Notes: generated by a model from the letters alone, not told the origin. DNA of 64,000 nucleotides from CAVYVZ01 sp963772065 (GCA_963772065.1 CAVYVZ010000006.1:62001-126000), one strand, 5' to 3'; shown: positions 17,929 through 27,487, numbered from the stretch's first letter. Program-made: numbers and translations.

Positions 17929-20574
17929 ATGCGCGCGAACTGGTGGTATCGGCTGCTGCTCCGCGTCTTTCCCTTCGACTTCCAGCGCGAGTACGCCGCC
18001 GAGATGTCCGATGTCTTCCGGGAACAGCAGCACGATGCGCGCGGGGAGGGACTGGTGGCTATGTTGAGGCTGTGGGCCGACACCCTGCGTGGCTTTGCGA
18101 CCACCGCGCCGCGCGAGCACCTGGCGATGCTGCGGCAGGACGCCGCCTACGCGATCCGGATGATGCGGCAGTCTCCGCTCTTCACCATCGCCGCGATCCT
18201 GGCGCTCGGCCTCGGCATCGGGGCGAACACGGCGATCTTCAGCCTGCTCAACGCGACCGTCCTCAACCCGCTGCCCGTCCGGGAGCCGTCACGCCTGGTG
18301 TCGCTCCAGATGACGGATCGACAGACGCCTGGCTACTCGCCGATTTCGACGTACAACTTCCGCGACCTCCGCGACCAGGTTGCGGTCTTCGACGGGATGG
18401 CGGCGTTTGCGTTCGCCGCCGGGCGCCTGACCGGGCGCGATCGCGAGCCGGAGCAGCTGTTCGGCATATCCGTCACCGGCAACTACTTTCACGTGCTCGG
18501 CGTCGAGGCAGCCGTGGGGCGCACCTTCCTGCCCGCTGAAGATGCCACGCGGGGCGCGCATCCGGTGGTGGTGCTCAGCGACGGCGCCTGGACACGTCTG
18601 TTCGGCCGCGATCCGGCCCTCGTCGGTCGGATCATCCGTCTGAGCGGCCACAGCTTCACCGTGATCGGCATCACGCCGCCGCGATTCCAGGGAACCTTCG
18701 CGCTGTTCGCGCCCGACTTCTACGTACCTCTTGCGATGTACGACACGCTCGTGCCGGGGACGGAGTGGTATGAGAGTCGGCGCTGGCGATGGCTGAACGT
18801 GTTCGCGCGGCTCAAGCCAGGCATCGACATCGACGAAGCCCGCGCAGCCACCGACGTGGTGGCGAGCGGGCTCCAGCGCGCGTACCCCGACGTCAACAAG
18901 GGGCGCAGCGTCGCGGTGATTCCGTTGGCGCAGGCGCTCATCAACCCGGATCAGCACGACACGTTCCTGCGCACCGGCGTCCTGCTGTCCGCCCTCGTCG
19001 CGATGGTGCTGCTGATTGCATGCGCCAACCTCGCGAACCTGCTGCTCGCGCGGGCCGCGGCACGCACCCGCGAAGTCGCGCTGCGGCTCGCCCTCGGCGC
19101 GGGACGCGGCCGTATCGTCCGCCAGCTGCTGACGGAGAGCCTGCTGCTCGCCGGCGCAGGCGGTGCGCTCGGACTGCTGCTCGCGGCGTGGACGCACCGG
19201 CTGTTATGGGCGGCACGTCCCGTTCAGTTCCAGCAGCCAGCGGTGCGCCTCGAGATTGACGGTTACGTCCTCGCGTTCACGGCTGGCGTGTCGCTCGTGA
19301 CGGGCGTGCTCTTCGGGTTGGCTCCGGCGCTGCACGTGTCCCGCGCCGACATCAACACGACGCTGAAGGAGTCGGGCCGGCAGCCGTCGGCCGGCGGACG
19401 GCAGCGCTTCCGCGCGGCGCTGATCGTCGGCGAAGTGGCGCTGTCGCTCTTCGCGCTCGTCGTGTCGGGGCTTTTCCTGCGCAGCCTCTGGCAGGCGCAG
19501 CAGATCGCGCCCGGGTTCAAGCCGGATCGCCTGGCGATCGGAAACATCAACCTCGGCACCGGCGGGTACACCGCAGAGCGGGCCCACGTCTTCTACGAGC
19601 GGCTCATCGCCGATCTGGACGCGCGGCCCGACGTCGAAGGCGTTGCGATCACCGATCGTCCGCCGCTGACGCCAGGAACCGCGTACACCATCAACGTCGA
19701 AGGGCGGCTGCCGCCGCCCGGCGCGATGGGTTTCACCACCGGCCTCGCCGAGGTCATGCCCGGGTACTTCCAGGTGATGGGGATTCCCCTGACGGCCGGC
19801 CGCGATTTCTCCGCTTCCGACCGCCGCGGCACGCGCGCCGTGGCCATCATCAACGAGTCGATGGCGCGACTGCACTGGCCCGGCGGCAATCCAATCGGGC
19901 AGCGGTTCGACTCGCTCGTGGGCGAGGCGTTCGAAGTGATCGGCATCGTGCGGGATTCGAAGTACAACACGCTCGGAGAAGGACCCACGCCGTTCTTCTA
20001 CATCCCGACGCTCCAGCGGGCATCGCTTGGTTTCGGCGCCGTGAACCTGATCGTGCGGAGCCGCAGCGACGCCGTCGCGGTGCTGCCCACCGTCCGCGCC
20101 GTGCTGCGGGAGCTCGATCCCGATGTACCACTCGCGAATCCCGCGACGATGAACGACGTGCTGGCGCAGGCGCTCTGGGCGCCGCGGCTGATTACGGCGC
20201 TCGTGTCCGCGTTCGGTGTGCTCGCCACGCTGCTGGCAGCCATCGGCTTGTATGGCGTGATGGCGTACACCGTGACGCTGCGGGCGCACGAGATCGGCCT
20301 GCGCATGGCGCTCGGCGCCACACGGGGGAACATCCTGGGCGGCGTCGTTGGACGAGGCATGACCCTGACGGTCGTCGGCGTCGCGATCGGAGTCATCGGA
20401 GCGCTCGCCGCCGCCCGCGGCCTCGGCGGACTGCTCTACGATGTGGGCCCCACGGATCCCGTCGCGTTCGTCGGGATGCCGCTCCTCCTGGCGCTCGTCG
20501 CGTTCGCCGCCTGCTACTTCCCCGCCCGCCGTGCGTCGCGTGTCGACCCGCTCATTACCCTCCGCGGCGAGTAG
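17929..20574 (+). CDS. ADOP-type duplicated FtsX/MacB permease
   Basis: An 881-residue ABC-type permease. The N-terminal 80 residues form a cytosolic prefix domain (YRLLLRVFPFDFQREY). They are followed by two repeats of a MacB periplasmic core plus FtsX membrane domain: a first helix ILALGLGIGANTAIFSLLN, helices LIACANLANLLLARAAARTR, then a second core ending in GLYGVMAYTVTLRAHEIGL and the C-terminal FPARRASRVDPLITLR. This is the acidobacterial duplicated orphan permease layout. No ATPase gene is adjacent, as is usual for these. The substrate is unknown. Such proteins may export peptides or act mechanically like MacB. Confidence 0.92.
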   Translation: MRANWWYRLLLRVFPFDFQREYAAEMSDVFREQQHDARGEGLVAMLRLWADTLRGFATTAPREHLAMLRQDAAYAIRMMRQSPLFTIAAILALGLGIGANTAIFSLLNATVLNPLPVREPSRLVSLQMTDRQTPGYSPISTYNFRDLRDQVAVFDGMAAFAFAAGRLTGRDREPEQLFGISVTGNYFHVLGVEAAVGRTFLPAEDATRGAHPVVVLSDGAWTRLFGRDPALVGRIIRLSGHSFTVIGITPPRFQGTFALFAPDFYVPLAMYDTLVPGTEWYESRRWRWLNVFARLKPGIDIDEARAATDVVASGLQRAYPDVNKGRSVAVIPLAQALINPDQHDTFLRTGVLLSALVAMVLLIACANLANLLLARAAARTREVALRLALGAGRGRIVRQLLTESLLLAGAGGALGLLLAAWTHRLLWAARPVQFQQPAVRLEIDGYVLAFTAGVSLVTGVLFGLAPALHVSRADINTTLKESGRQPSAGGRQRFRAALIVGEVALSLFALVVSGLFLRSLWQAQQIAPGFKPDRLAIGNINLGTGGYTAERAHVFYERLIADLDARPDVEGVAITDRPPLTPGTAYTINVEGRLPPPGAMGFTTGLAEVMPGYFQVMGIPLTAGRDFSASDRRGTRAVAIINESMARLHWPGGNPIGQRFDSLVGEAFEVIGIVRDSKYNTLGEGPTPFFYIPTLQRASLGFGAVNLIVRSRSDAVAVLPTVRAVLRELDPDVPLANPATMNDVLAQALWAPRLITALVSAFGVLATLLAAIGLYGVMAYTVTLRAHEIGLRMALGATRGNILGGVVGRGMTLTVVGVAIGVIGALAAARGLGGLLYDVGPTDPVAFVGMPLLLALVAFAACYFPARRASRVDPLITLRGE

Positions 20575-20594
20575 AGGCCTTAAGCCGTGAGCCT

Positions 20595-21161
20595 TCAACT
20601 TACGGGAACGTTGACGTGTGAGACGTCATGAGCGCCGCCGCGGTCCGCGGTGTCGACGCTGATCGACAGCATGCCCTCTGCGGCCACGCCACACTCGAAG
20701 TCCAGCGCGAGGCCGAGCCCGTGGATGCCCGACCCGAACATGACGCCGTTGAACGGCAGCGTGCCCGGAATCGGAATCGGCGCCGCGCTTGGAAGCGCAA
20801 CGGGCAGAGCGTTGGGAATCGTCGGACCCGTCACGGTGGTGGGAATCGGCAACGGCAGTGCCCGGCCACCCGAGCGGTCCCGGAACTCGAAGCCCAGCCC
20901 ACGAAGGAAGAAATCGCGATCGGCGTGAATGAAGAGGTTGAAACGCGTTCGAAAGGGTCGGAAACCGCGGCAGCTCGGGCCGGAGAGGAACTCGGGACGA
21001 ACCGCTGCCGGCCGCACCGAGACGGAGCCGGGTTGAGACGGACTTGGCGCGGTCACCAGCCGGGGCGGCGCATCGTTGCGGCTGTTGTCGTCGCAGCCAG
21101 CTGCGCCGACTGAGAGCACCACGAGGACCACCGATGCGAACGGGGATAGCCGGACGTGCAT
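20595..21161 (-). CDS. Putative lipoprotein
   Basis: From the ATG at 21161 the 188-residue product has a signal ending in VLSVGAAGCDD, a plausible lipobox with Cys as the first mature residue. The remainder is Pro-rich and then beta-rich, with no motif I can place. It has a central segment of alternating Pro/Ile/Ala residues. It is probably anchored in the outer membrane. It is convergent with the ADOP permease gene. Confidence 0.6.
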   Translation of the reverse strand: MHVRLSPFASVVLVVLSVGAAGCDDNSRNDAPPRLVTAPSPSQPGSVSVRPAAVRPEFLSGPSCRGFRPFRTRFNLFIHADRDFFLRGLGFEFRDRSGGRALPLPIPTTVTGPTIPNALPVALPSAAPIPIPGTLPFNGVMFGSGIHGLGLALDFECGVAAEGMLSISVDTADRGGAHDVSHVNVPVS

Positions 21162-21258
21162 GGAACACCTCGCGCGCTCGGGTACGCAAACGACGTGCGC
21201 GCGATCGTGTGTTTGCACGCCGAATCGTGCCTCAGCTTCGGAGCGATGCGACGGGTGG

Positions 21259-22672
21259 TCAGCTCGCCGCGACCGATATCCCGCCTGCCACTGCCGGCTG
21301 GATGTTCTGGTTCAACCGGAACAGATTGTCTGGGTCGTACTTCGCCTTCAATGCCCTCAGCCGTTCGTATTTCGCCGGGCCGAACGCCGCCACGATGTTG
21401 TCCTGCGCCTCGGCGCCGAGGTAGTTCAGATACACCGTCTTGGCGAGGTACGGCGACATCGCGCCGAAGAACTCGCGCGTCCAGGCGATGTTTCGATCGG
21501 TGTCGCGGGCATCGGACCACGCCGAGGTCACGAGGAAGTTGTACGGCCAGCGCCGGTGTCCGAACGCCGTCGCGGACTCCGGCACCCGCTCGAGGGCGCC
21601 GTTGCCGTTGTGCTCGAGGATGACGACGGTGTGCTTCGACGGAACGCGCGAGAAGAAATCCGCGATGACCGCGGCGGCGTCGTCGCTCAAGGTCTCGAGG
21701 TAGCTCGACTTCCAGTAGCAGTGGAGCCCTGGCGGAAACAGGAAATCCGCCATCTTCTGCGCCGTGCCGTACGGCGTCGGCTGGAACAGGTCCACGATCG
21801 GAGGCCCGTACTCGCGCAGCGGTCGAAGGACTCGTTCCGCGTCTTCGATCGATCCGGCGTACACGCCGCCCAGTCCGCACAGCGCTGCGCCGCGCAGCGG
21901 CGGCGGCCCGTTCGGATCGTCGGGGAAATGGAACAGCAATGCGCCCTGCGTGGATTCCTCCGGCGCGGTGGCCTCGAAGTCGCGCCACCGGCGGATGGCA
22001 TCGGCCGCCTTCGCGGCGGGATGGAGGACGATTCCCGCAAACACCGTCCCGGTCGGATGCACGCGGAACTCGAACCTCGTCACGATGCCGAAGTTACCGG
22101 AGCCGCCGCGGATGGCCCAGAAGAGATCGTCGTTTTCGCCCTCGCTCGCGGTGACGCGCCGGCCGTCGGCCAGTACCACCTCAGCGGAAAGCAGATTGTC
22201 GAGTGCGAGGCCGTGCTTGCGCACCAGCCAGCCGAGACCGCCGCCCAGCGTGAGGCCCGAGACGCCCGTCGTCGATACGAAGCCCCCGGTCGCCGCAAGC
22301 TCGTGTTTCTGCAGCTCGTCGTTCAGCTCTCCCCACGTGAGCCCAGGGCCCGCGCGAACGGTCTGGCCCACCGGATCCACGTCGATCGTCTTCATGCGCG
22401 ACAGGTCGATCACCAGCCCGTCGTCGCACACCGCATACCCTGCGACGTTGTGCCCGGCGGCGCGCACGGCGACGACGAGATCCTGCTCGCGTCCGAAGTT
22501 CACGGCCGACTGCGACATCCTCAGCGTCGGCGCAACGGGCGATGAGCGCCGGCCGCCGAACGATCATCGCGTTGAAGACGGTGCGCGCCTGATCGTAGTC
22601 GGCATCGGCTGGCAGCAGCACGTCGCCGCGGAAGCGTGATCTGAATGCCAGAATCGCGGATGCGGTCAACAT
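21259..22672 (-). CDS. FAD-binding oxidoreductase (PCMH/BBE type), frameshifted
   Basis: The N-terminal 50 residues are in one frame and the rest in another, with the change near 22503-22509 where one extra G breaks the reading (ADAEDVAVAVNFGREQ after correction). The product of about 470 residues has the PCMH FAD fold (VRAAGHNVAGYAVCDDGLV, GGGLGWLVRKHGLALDNLL, WAIRGGSGNFGIVT) and the BBE C-terminus (YDPDNLFRLNQNI). The His of AGHN can carry covalent FAD. The usual second attachment Cys in the GLxCDN motif is Leu, so only a single covalent bond is expected. The substrate (sugar, alkaloid or other alcohol) is unknown. Confidence 0.82.
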
Positions 22673-22918
22673 GGCGCGTTTCTCCTTTCGAAACGCCGGC
22701 GTGGACCAGCGGGTGGGGACCGACAGTATAGTCCTGACACGTTAGGCCGAATACTCGTCCCGACCGGCTCACCTGAATCTGGCGCTGACGAATTCGAATC
22801 GTGTCGAACGGATTTTGTCAGGAGACCGGGTCCATCGCCCCGGGTTCAGTGCAAAAAACCGGCCTCCCGCGCTGGCAGCGACCTTGCCCATGGATCGCCG
22901 ACACCCGGGGAGGTGCTT

Positions 22919-23308
22919 GTGAAAAAACTGATTGGCACGCTGGCGATCGGACTGCTCCTGGCGGGCGGGGTTCTCGAAGCGGACCACGGCAAGAAGGGGA
23001 AGAAGCACGCGAAGACGCACGACGGCAACGCGGTTGCGGTGTCGTTCGCGTGGTCGAACCGCGAGGTCGTGGTGGTTCGCGAGCATTACGCGCCGCGTTA
23101 TCGAAGCCTGCCGCCCGGACTGCAGAAGAAGTACGCGCGGCATGGCCACCTGCCGCCTGGATGGCAGAAGAAGATGGAGCCGCTGCCGGTCGTCATCGAG
23201 CGGGAAATGGTCGTGCTGCCCTCGGGCTACCGCCGCGGTGTCATCGACGGCCACATGGTGATCTGCAACTCGAGCGGCTTGATCGTCGACGTCGCCGTGC
23301 TCTTCTGA
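22919..23308 (+). CDS. RcnB-like small periplasmic protein, paralogue 1
   Basis: A GTG start at 22919 lies five bases after GGGGAGG. The 129-residue product has a signal peptide (KKLIGTLAIGLLLAGGV), a basic segment (HGKKGKKHAKTH), and a C-terminal half with LPPGLQKKYARHGHLPPGWQ and GYRRGVIDGHMVICNSSGLI ending in VDVAVLF. The xLPPG repeats and final GLIxDV pattern resemble the RcnB family, in which the E. coli member affects nickel and cobalt homeostasis. A second paralogue with the same ending lies at 45885. The resemblance is by eye, and a metal link is inference. Confidence 0.65.
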   Translation: MKKLIGTLAIGLLLAGGVLEADHGKKGKKHAKTHDGNAVAVSFAWSNREVVVVREHYAPRYRSLPPGLQKKYARHGHLPPGWQKKMEPLPVVIEREMVVLPSGYRRGVIDGHMVICNSSGLIVDVAVLF

Positions 23309-23314
23309 TCGCGG

Positions 23315-23944
23315 TCAGCCGCGCGGCGGGTTCTTCTCGGGCTTGTTCGTGCCCTTGTGGCACGTGAAGCACTGCGTGCGCGCGGTCGGCGGCATGTATG
23401 GCTGCATGATGCCGAAGAGCGACAGCATACGCGGCACCATCTTGATCTTGTCGGTGTCTTTCCGCTTCCAGTCAGTCGTGTCGTGGCATTGGCCGCACCG
23501 CAGGCTGGTGCTCGCCGAGTAGACGGCCATCGTCTGCTTGGTGTCTGCGGGCGCGTCCGCGATGGATTTCGGCCACCGAGCGACTTCCGCATCGATTGCC
23601 TCGCGCGGGACTCGAGACGGCTGCGTCTGGCCGCGATGGCAGGTCCAGCAGCTCACCTCGCCAACGCCGCGCAGCTTGCCGTTCAGGAGCGGCACCATCT
23701 CCATCATCTTGCGGGCCGTCGCCTTCGGCGGCTTCGAATCGTCCTGCCACTGATCGGGCACGTGGCAGTGCGAGCACTCCACGCCGAGCCAGCGGTTGAA
23801 GTCATCCAGCTTGAAACTGCCATGGCTATCGGCGGGGGGTGGTGCCTGCGCGCCGGATGACGCGCCGGCGCCGGCGACGATGATCGATCCGAGGAGGACG
23901 ACGCACGGGCGCATTCGGACCATGGCATGAAGCATAACGCGCAT
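23315..23944 (-). CDS. Tetraheme cytochrome c, reaction-centre cytochrome subunit family, paralogue 1
   Basis: About 209 residues with four CxxCH heme sites (CSHCH, CWTCH, CGQCH, CFTCH) and methionines placed as axial ligands (RKMMEMVPLLNGKL, VPRMLSL). The arrangement matches the photosynthetic reaction-centre cytochrome c subunit family, which is widespread in non-phototrophic acidobacteria as a periplasmic electron carrier. An N-terminal hydrophobic segment (MRPCVVLLGSIIVAGAGA) exports it. Several in-frame ATG codons (23944, 23935, 23923, 23914) precede that segment, so the start is uncertain. It is divergent from the SGNH hydrolase gene. Confidence 0.85.
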   Translation of the reverse strand: MRVMLHAMVRMRPCVVLLGSIIVAGAGASSGAQAPPPADSHGSFKLDDFNRWLGVECSHCHVPDQWQDDSKPPKATARKMMEMVPLLNGKLRGVGEVSCWTCHRGQTQPSRVPREAIDAEVARWPKSIADAPADTKQTMAVYSASTSLRCGQCHDTTDWKRKDTDKIKMVPRMLSLFGIMQPYMPPTARTQCFTCHKGTNKPEKNPPRG

Positions 23945-24003
23945 ACGACTCCGAATGCCCGATGTGGTAGATTGCCCTCCCCCCCGCCCCCGGAGGTGCA
24001 AGC

Positions 24004-24789
24004 GTGCCGCCGATCGCGATCGTCATCGCTCTTCTGATCACCTCTGTTCTTGCGCCAGGTTCCGCTCTGGCGCAGGCGCCCGCGCCTGCATATGTCGCCG
24101 TTGGAGACTCAATCGAGTTCGGTCTCGGAGACGACATCCCGGGCGACAGCGTGGGCATCGGCTACGTGCCGCTCGTCGCCGCGTTCCTATCGTCGTTCTT
24201 CAAGCAGGCCGTGGAGCCGCACAACTTCGGAGAGCCGTTTGCGCAGACCCGCGACATATGGCGCGAGCAGGTGCCCCGTGCGGTGGCCGCCGCGGCGGGC
24301 CACGCGCCGGTCGTGGTGTCGTGGGGCGGCGGCGGAAACGATTTGGCCGAAGTCGCGACGGGTCCGCAGGCCGCGGCGTGTCGGCAGAGCCAGAGCTGCC
24401 TGGGAAGATTCAATGGGTTGCTCAACGAGGTTGAGCAGACGATTGATCGGACGATTCGAGCTCTGCGCGCGGCGCTGGGACCGGATGCGGTGATCCTGAT
24501 GAGAACTCAGTACAACGCTTTCCTGCGGACGGGGTGCGCACCGCCGGAAGTCGCGGCGCTCGCGAATGTCACGCTCGAGGGCGCCCAGGGGACCGTGCTC
24601 GACCAGGGTCTCAACGATCGCATCAGGTCGGTCGCCGCGAAATACGATGCGCAGGTGGTCGACGTGTTTGTGCCGTTCGCGGTGAACGCCAATACGCTCG
24701 TATCGCCCGATTGCGTTCATCCGAGCGGCGTCGGGCATCAGGTAATCGCGACGCTCTCAGGCGCCGCATTTCTTGCGGCCGCCCAGTAG
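24004..24789 (+). CDS. Secreted SGNH/GDSL hydrolase
   Basis: A GTG start seven bases after GGAGG gives a 261-residue protein with a signal peptide (IVIALLITSVLAPGSALAQ). The SGNH blocks are present in order: VAVGDSIEFG (nucleophile Ser), GGGGND (Gly/Asn oxyanion block) and PDCVHPSGVGH (catalytic Asp and His). It is probably an esterase, acyl-hydrolase or carbohydrate deacetylase acting outside the cytoplasm. It lies between two closely similar tetraheme cytochrome genes on the other strand, which suggests it was inserted between tandem duplicates. Confidence 0.85.
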   Translation: MPPIAIVIALLITSVLAPGSALAQAPAPAYVAVGDSIEFGLGDDIPGDSVGIGYVPLVAAFLSSFFKQAVEPHNFGEPFAQTRDIWREQVPRAVAAAAGHAPVVVSWGGGGNDLAEVATGPQAAACRQSQSCLGRFNGLLNEVEQTIDRTIRALRAALGPDAVILMRTQYNAFLRTGCAPPEVAALANVTLEGAQGTVLDQGLNDRIRSVAAKYDAQVVDVFVPFAVNANTLVSPDCVHPSGVGHQVIATLSGAAFLAAAQ

Positions 24790-24834
24790 TCGGTACAGTC
24801 ACTCCGAGGGACTCCGAGTGCACTCTCTGAACGG

Positions 24835-25446
24835 TTAGCCGCGCGGAGGGTTCCTCTCAGGTTTGTTCGTCCCCTTGTGGCAGGTGTAGCACTGGGTTCG
24901 CGACCCGGCTGGCATGAATGGCTGAATGACGCCAAAGACGCCCTGCATCCGCGGCACGATCTTGATCTTGTCGGTGTCCTTCCGCTTCCAGTCGGTCGCG
25001 TCGTGACACTGGGCGCACCGCAGGCCAGTGCTCGCCGAATACATGGCCATCGACAGCTTGACGGCCTGATTTGCCCCCGCGATCTCCTTGGGCCATCGCG
25101 TGAGCTCAGCATCGAGCGCTTCCCGCGGTAGCTGCGTCTGCTTTGGGTGGCCGCGATGGCAGCTCCAGCAGGTCACTTCTCCAACGCCTCGCAGCTTGCC
25201 ATTGACGAGCGGCATCATCCCGATCATCTTGCGGGCCATGACTTTGGGCGGCTTCGAGTCGTCTGCCCACTTGTCGGGCACATGGCAGTGGGCGCACTCA
25301 ACGCCGAGCCAGCGGTTGAAATCATCGAGCTTGTAGCTGCCGTGGCCGTCGGCCCGCGGTGTCGTCTGGGCCGACACCGCGCCGACCGCGATGGCCGCGA
25401 CAATCAGGAACGTAGAGAAGATGAGTCGATTCATCACACGATGCAT
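24835..25446 (-). CDS. Tetraheme cytochrome c, reaction-centre cytochrome subunit family, paralogue 2
   Basis: A 203-residue protein, or 199 if it starts at the ATG at 25434, which begins the cleaner signal peptide (MNRLIFSTFLIVAAIAVG). Four CxxCH motifs (CAHCH, CWSCH, CAQCH, CYTCH) occur at the same positions as in the gene at 23315. The two share long identical blocks such as LDDFNRWLGVEC, DWKRKDTDKIK and CHKGTNKPE. It is a periplasmic multiheme electron carrier. The partner is not encoded here. The gap to the convergent hydrolase gene contains a degenerate CTCCGAG repeat. Confidence 0.87.
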   Translation of the reverse strand: MHRVMNRLIFSTFLIVAAIAVGAVSAQTTPRADGHGSYKLDDFNRWLGVECAHCHVPDKWADDSKPPKVMARKMIGMMPLVNGKLRGVGEVTCWSCHRGHPKQTQLPREALDAELTRWPKEIAGANQAVKLSMAMYSASTGLRCAQCHDATDWKRKDTDKIKIVPRMQGVFGVIQPFMPAGSRTQCYTCHKGTNKPERNPPRG

Positions 25447-25464
25447 ATATGGCCCACGCTGATG

Positions 25465-27075
25465 CTACGGCCGACCGATGGCCCTCAACGTTGCGTCGTC
25501 GTAGCCCGGGATCTCCCTTACCTTTTCGAGGTCGGATTCACCTTCGGCCAGCGTGGCATACGGACCAACAGACACCTGCCACCACGGCTCACCGTCGAGG
25601 GAGAACCGCGACTGGTAAGCGCGGTACCCCGCCGCGGCGAGCTGCGCCACGAGCTGACCTGAGCGCCCCTCGTCTTCGAAGGAGGCGACCTGAATGATGT
25701 ACTTTCCCGCGGCTTCGCCGGGTGCTGCCTGCGCGGCGGTGCCGGCGTCGCTTCCCGCGGGTACGACTGCGAACGCCGCGGCTTTGGACAGCCGCGGGCG
25801 CGACGGCACATTCGGAAGCACGACCTCGCGCTCAGCGCGGGGGCCCGGTTCCAACCGATACCATGAGCTCGCTGCAATTGTGGCGGCGCACAAGACGGTC
25901 CCCGTCAGCGCCAGCATCGCAATCGGCTGGGGACGCCGGCCGATGCGTTCGCGCCACGATCTCTGAACAGGGAACGCCGTACCTTTCCGCACTGGCCGCG
26001 CGGCCTCGCTCGCGAACTCCGCCACGGCGCCCACGACGACGGGCGGTGCCGCTGGCAGCGGCTCGATCGGCGCTGCATCGGCCGGCGCGGTATGTGCCGG
26101 CTCCGGTTCGCGGTGCGCATCGGCAAGCGTGCTCTCGGCGACCGGCTCGGTCGATTCCGCCGGCACATCGTCCATCCCGAGATGCTTCAGCGCGCTCGCA
26201 ACGTGACCCACGTCGATCGTGTTCACCTCGCAGCTGTAACCCTGATGCAACGCGCCGTCGCAAATGCGGTTGATCAGGCGCGGCACTCCGGCCGAGGCAC
26301 GATGGACGAGGTCCAGTGCCGCCGGCGTGAATTGCACGCCATCGCCGTTGCCTCCGGAGGCGACGTTGAGACGCCAGTCGACGTAGCCGTGAACTTCCGC
26401 GCGCTTCAGCGGCGCAAGCTCACAACGGACCGACACACGCTGATCGACTTGCCGCATCTGCGGCAGCTTCAAGTTCGATCGAAGCTCGGGCTGCCCGATG
26501 AGGACCACCTGCAGCAGCTTCTCGCGCCCTTCGAGGTCCGCCAGAATCCGGATCTCCTCGAGCAGCGGGAGCGGAAGGTTCTGCGCCTCGTCGATGACGA
26601 GCACGGCAAACGCCTGCAGCGGGACCAGCGAGTTCAGGAACTCATACAGCGGATAGCTCAACTCGGGGCGCGATGCGTTCCGAAGCCTCCCGCTCTTGAC
26701 ATCGTCGATCGACATCACGCCGAAGTCGACGAGGAGCATCTTGAGGAGATCTTCCCGGGAGACGAACGGATCCGGGACGAACGTGCTGAACGTCCGCCGA
26801 TCGAGCAGCTCGAGCACCGCGCGGCACAGCGTGGTCTTGCCCGTGCCGATCTCGCCCGAGAGGACGATGAGGCCTTCGCGCCGCCGGATTCCTGCGAGGA
26901 GCTGATCGAAGGCGGGCGCGTGGGTGGGGCTCCGATAGAGGAATCGCGGATCCGACGAGAGGCTGAACGGCTTCTCCCGGAGGCCGTAGTACGGCTCGTA
27001 GGTCAAGGACCCAGATCCAGCCGGCCGGCTGAGGCGATGCCCGTCCTGGGCCAAAGCGTGCAGGTTCGTGCTCAC
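25465..27075 (-). CDS. ExeA-type AAA+ ATPase with C-terminal SPOR domain
   Basis: A 536-residue protein. Residues 25-300 form the ExeA/GspA AAA ATPase with the usual start YYGLREKPFSLSSDPRFLY, Walker A GEIGTGKTT, Walker B VLVIDEAQN and GVPRLINRICDGAL. A long Pro/Ala linker contains one membrane helix (AMLALTGTVLCAATIAAS). The last 80 residues are a SPOR domain (GKYIIQVASFEDEGRSGQ, QVSVGPYATLAEGESDL) that binds denuded peptidoglycan. ExeA proteins help insert secretin pores through the cell wall, and the SPOR domain replaces the usual peptidoglycan-binding module. No secretion genes adjoin it. Confidence 0.88.
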   Translation of the reverse strand: MSTNLHALAQDGHRLSRPAGSGSLTYEPYYGLREKPFSLSSDPRFLYRSPTHAPAFDQLLAGIRRREGLIVLSGEIGTGKTTLCRAVLELLDRRTFSTFVPDPFVSREDLLKMLLVDFGVMSIDDVKSGRLRNASRPELSYPLYEFLNSLVPLQAFAVLVIDEAQNLPLPLLEEIRILADLEGREKLLQVVLIGQPELRSNLKLPQMRQVDQRVSVRCELAPLKRAEVHGYVDWRLNVASGGNGDGVQFTPAALDLVHRASAGVPRLINRICDGALHQGYSCEVNTIDVGHVASALKHLGMDDVPAESTEPVAESTLADAHREPEPAHTAPADAAPIEPLPAAPPVVVGAVAEFASEAARPVRKGTAFPVQRSWRERIGRRPQPIAMLALTGTVLCAATIAASSWYRLEPGPRAEREVVLPNVPSRPRLSKAAAFAVVPAGSDAGTAAQAAPGEAAGKYIIQVASFEDEGRSGQLVAQLAAAGYRAYQSRFSLDGEPWWQVSVGPYATLAEGESDLEKVREIPGYDDATLRAIGRP

Positions 27076-27163
27076 GGGGTCACCCGACTCCCTTCGAGTC
27101 TCGGTATCAAGGGGCTGTGCAGGTATTTATCGGCGGCGCGAATCCGCCCCTACAATTCGGCGT

Positions 27164-27487
27164 ATGTGGACCATCGACACTCGCTGGTTCGACGTCGCCG
27201 TCGTGATGAGCATCTTCGCGTTCGGCAGCGTGCTGTTCGGCCGCTTCGAGCAGCACAAGCCCCGCGTTCGACGGGTCGCGAAGGTGGTGGTGGTGCTTGC
27301 GGTGACGCTGCTCCTCGCGGAAACGGCGGGGCGCATGGCCGCCTACGGAGTGCTCGCGATTCCCCTCATCGCCGCCGCCTACGTCCATCTTCGATGGCTG
27401 CCGGCCCATGGCATCAACGGCTGGACGGCCGAGCCGTACGACCGCTATCTCGCGCTGATCGAGGAGCGGTCGCGCCGGAGGCGTTGA
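27164..27487 (+). CDS. Small membrane protein of unknown function
   Basis: A 107-residue protein with three predicted hydrophobic segments (WFDVAVVMSIFAFGSVLFG, KVVVVLAVTLLLAETAG, YGVLAIPLIAAAYVHLRW) and a basic C-terminus. The ATG at 27164 is the first start after the divergent ExeA-like gene. No family is recognised. It ends just before the RRM leader begins. Confidence 0.6.
   Translation: MWTIDTRWFDVAVVMSIFAFGSVLFGRFEQHKPRVRRVAKVVVVLAVTLLLAETAGRMAAYGVLAIPLIAAAYVHLRWLPAHGINGWTAEPYDRYLALIEERSRRRR

Noticed and set aside
23315..25446. Photosynthesis gene cluster suggested by reaction-centre-type cytochromes
   Set aside because: No puf, bch or reaction-centre core genes are present. This cytochrome family is common in non-phototrophic acidobacteria.
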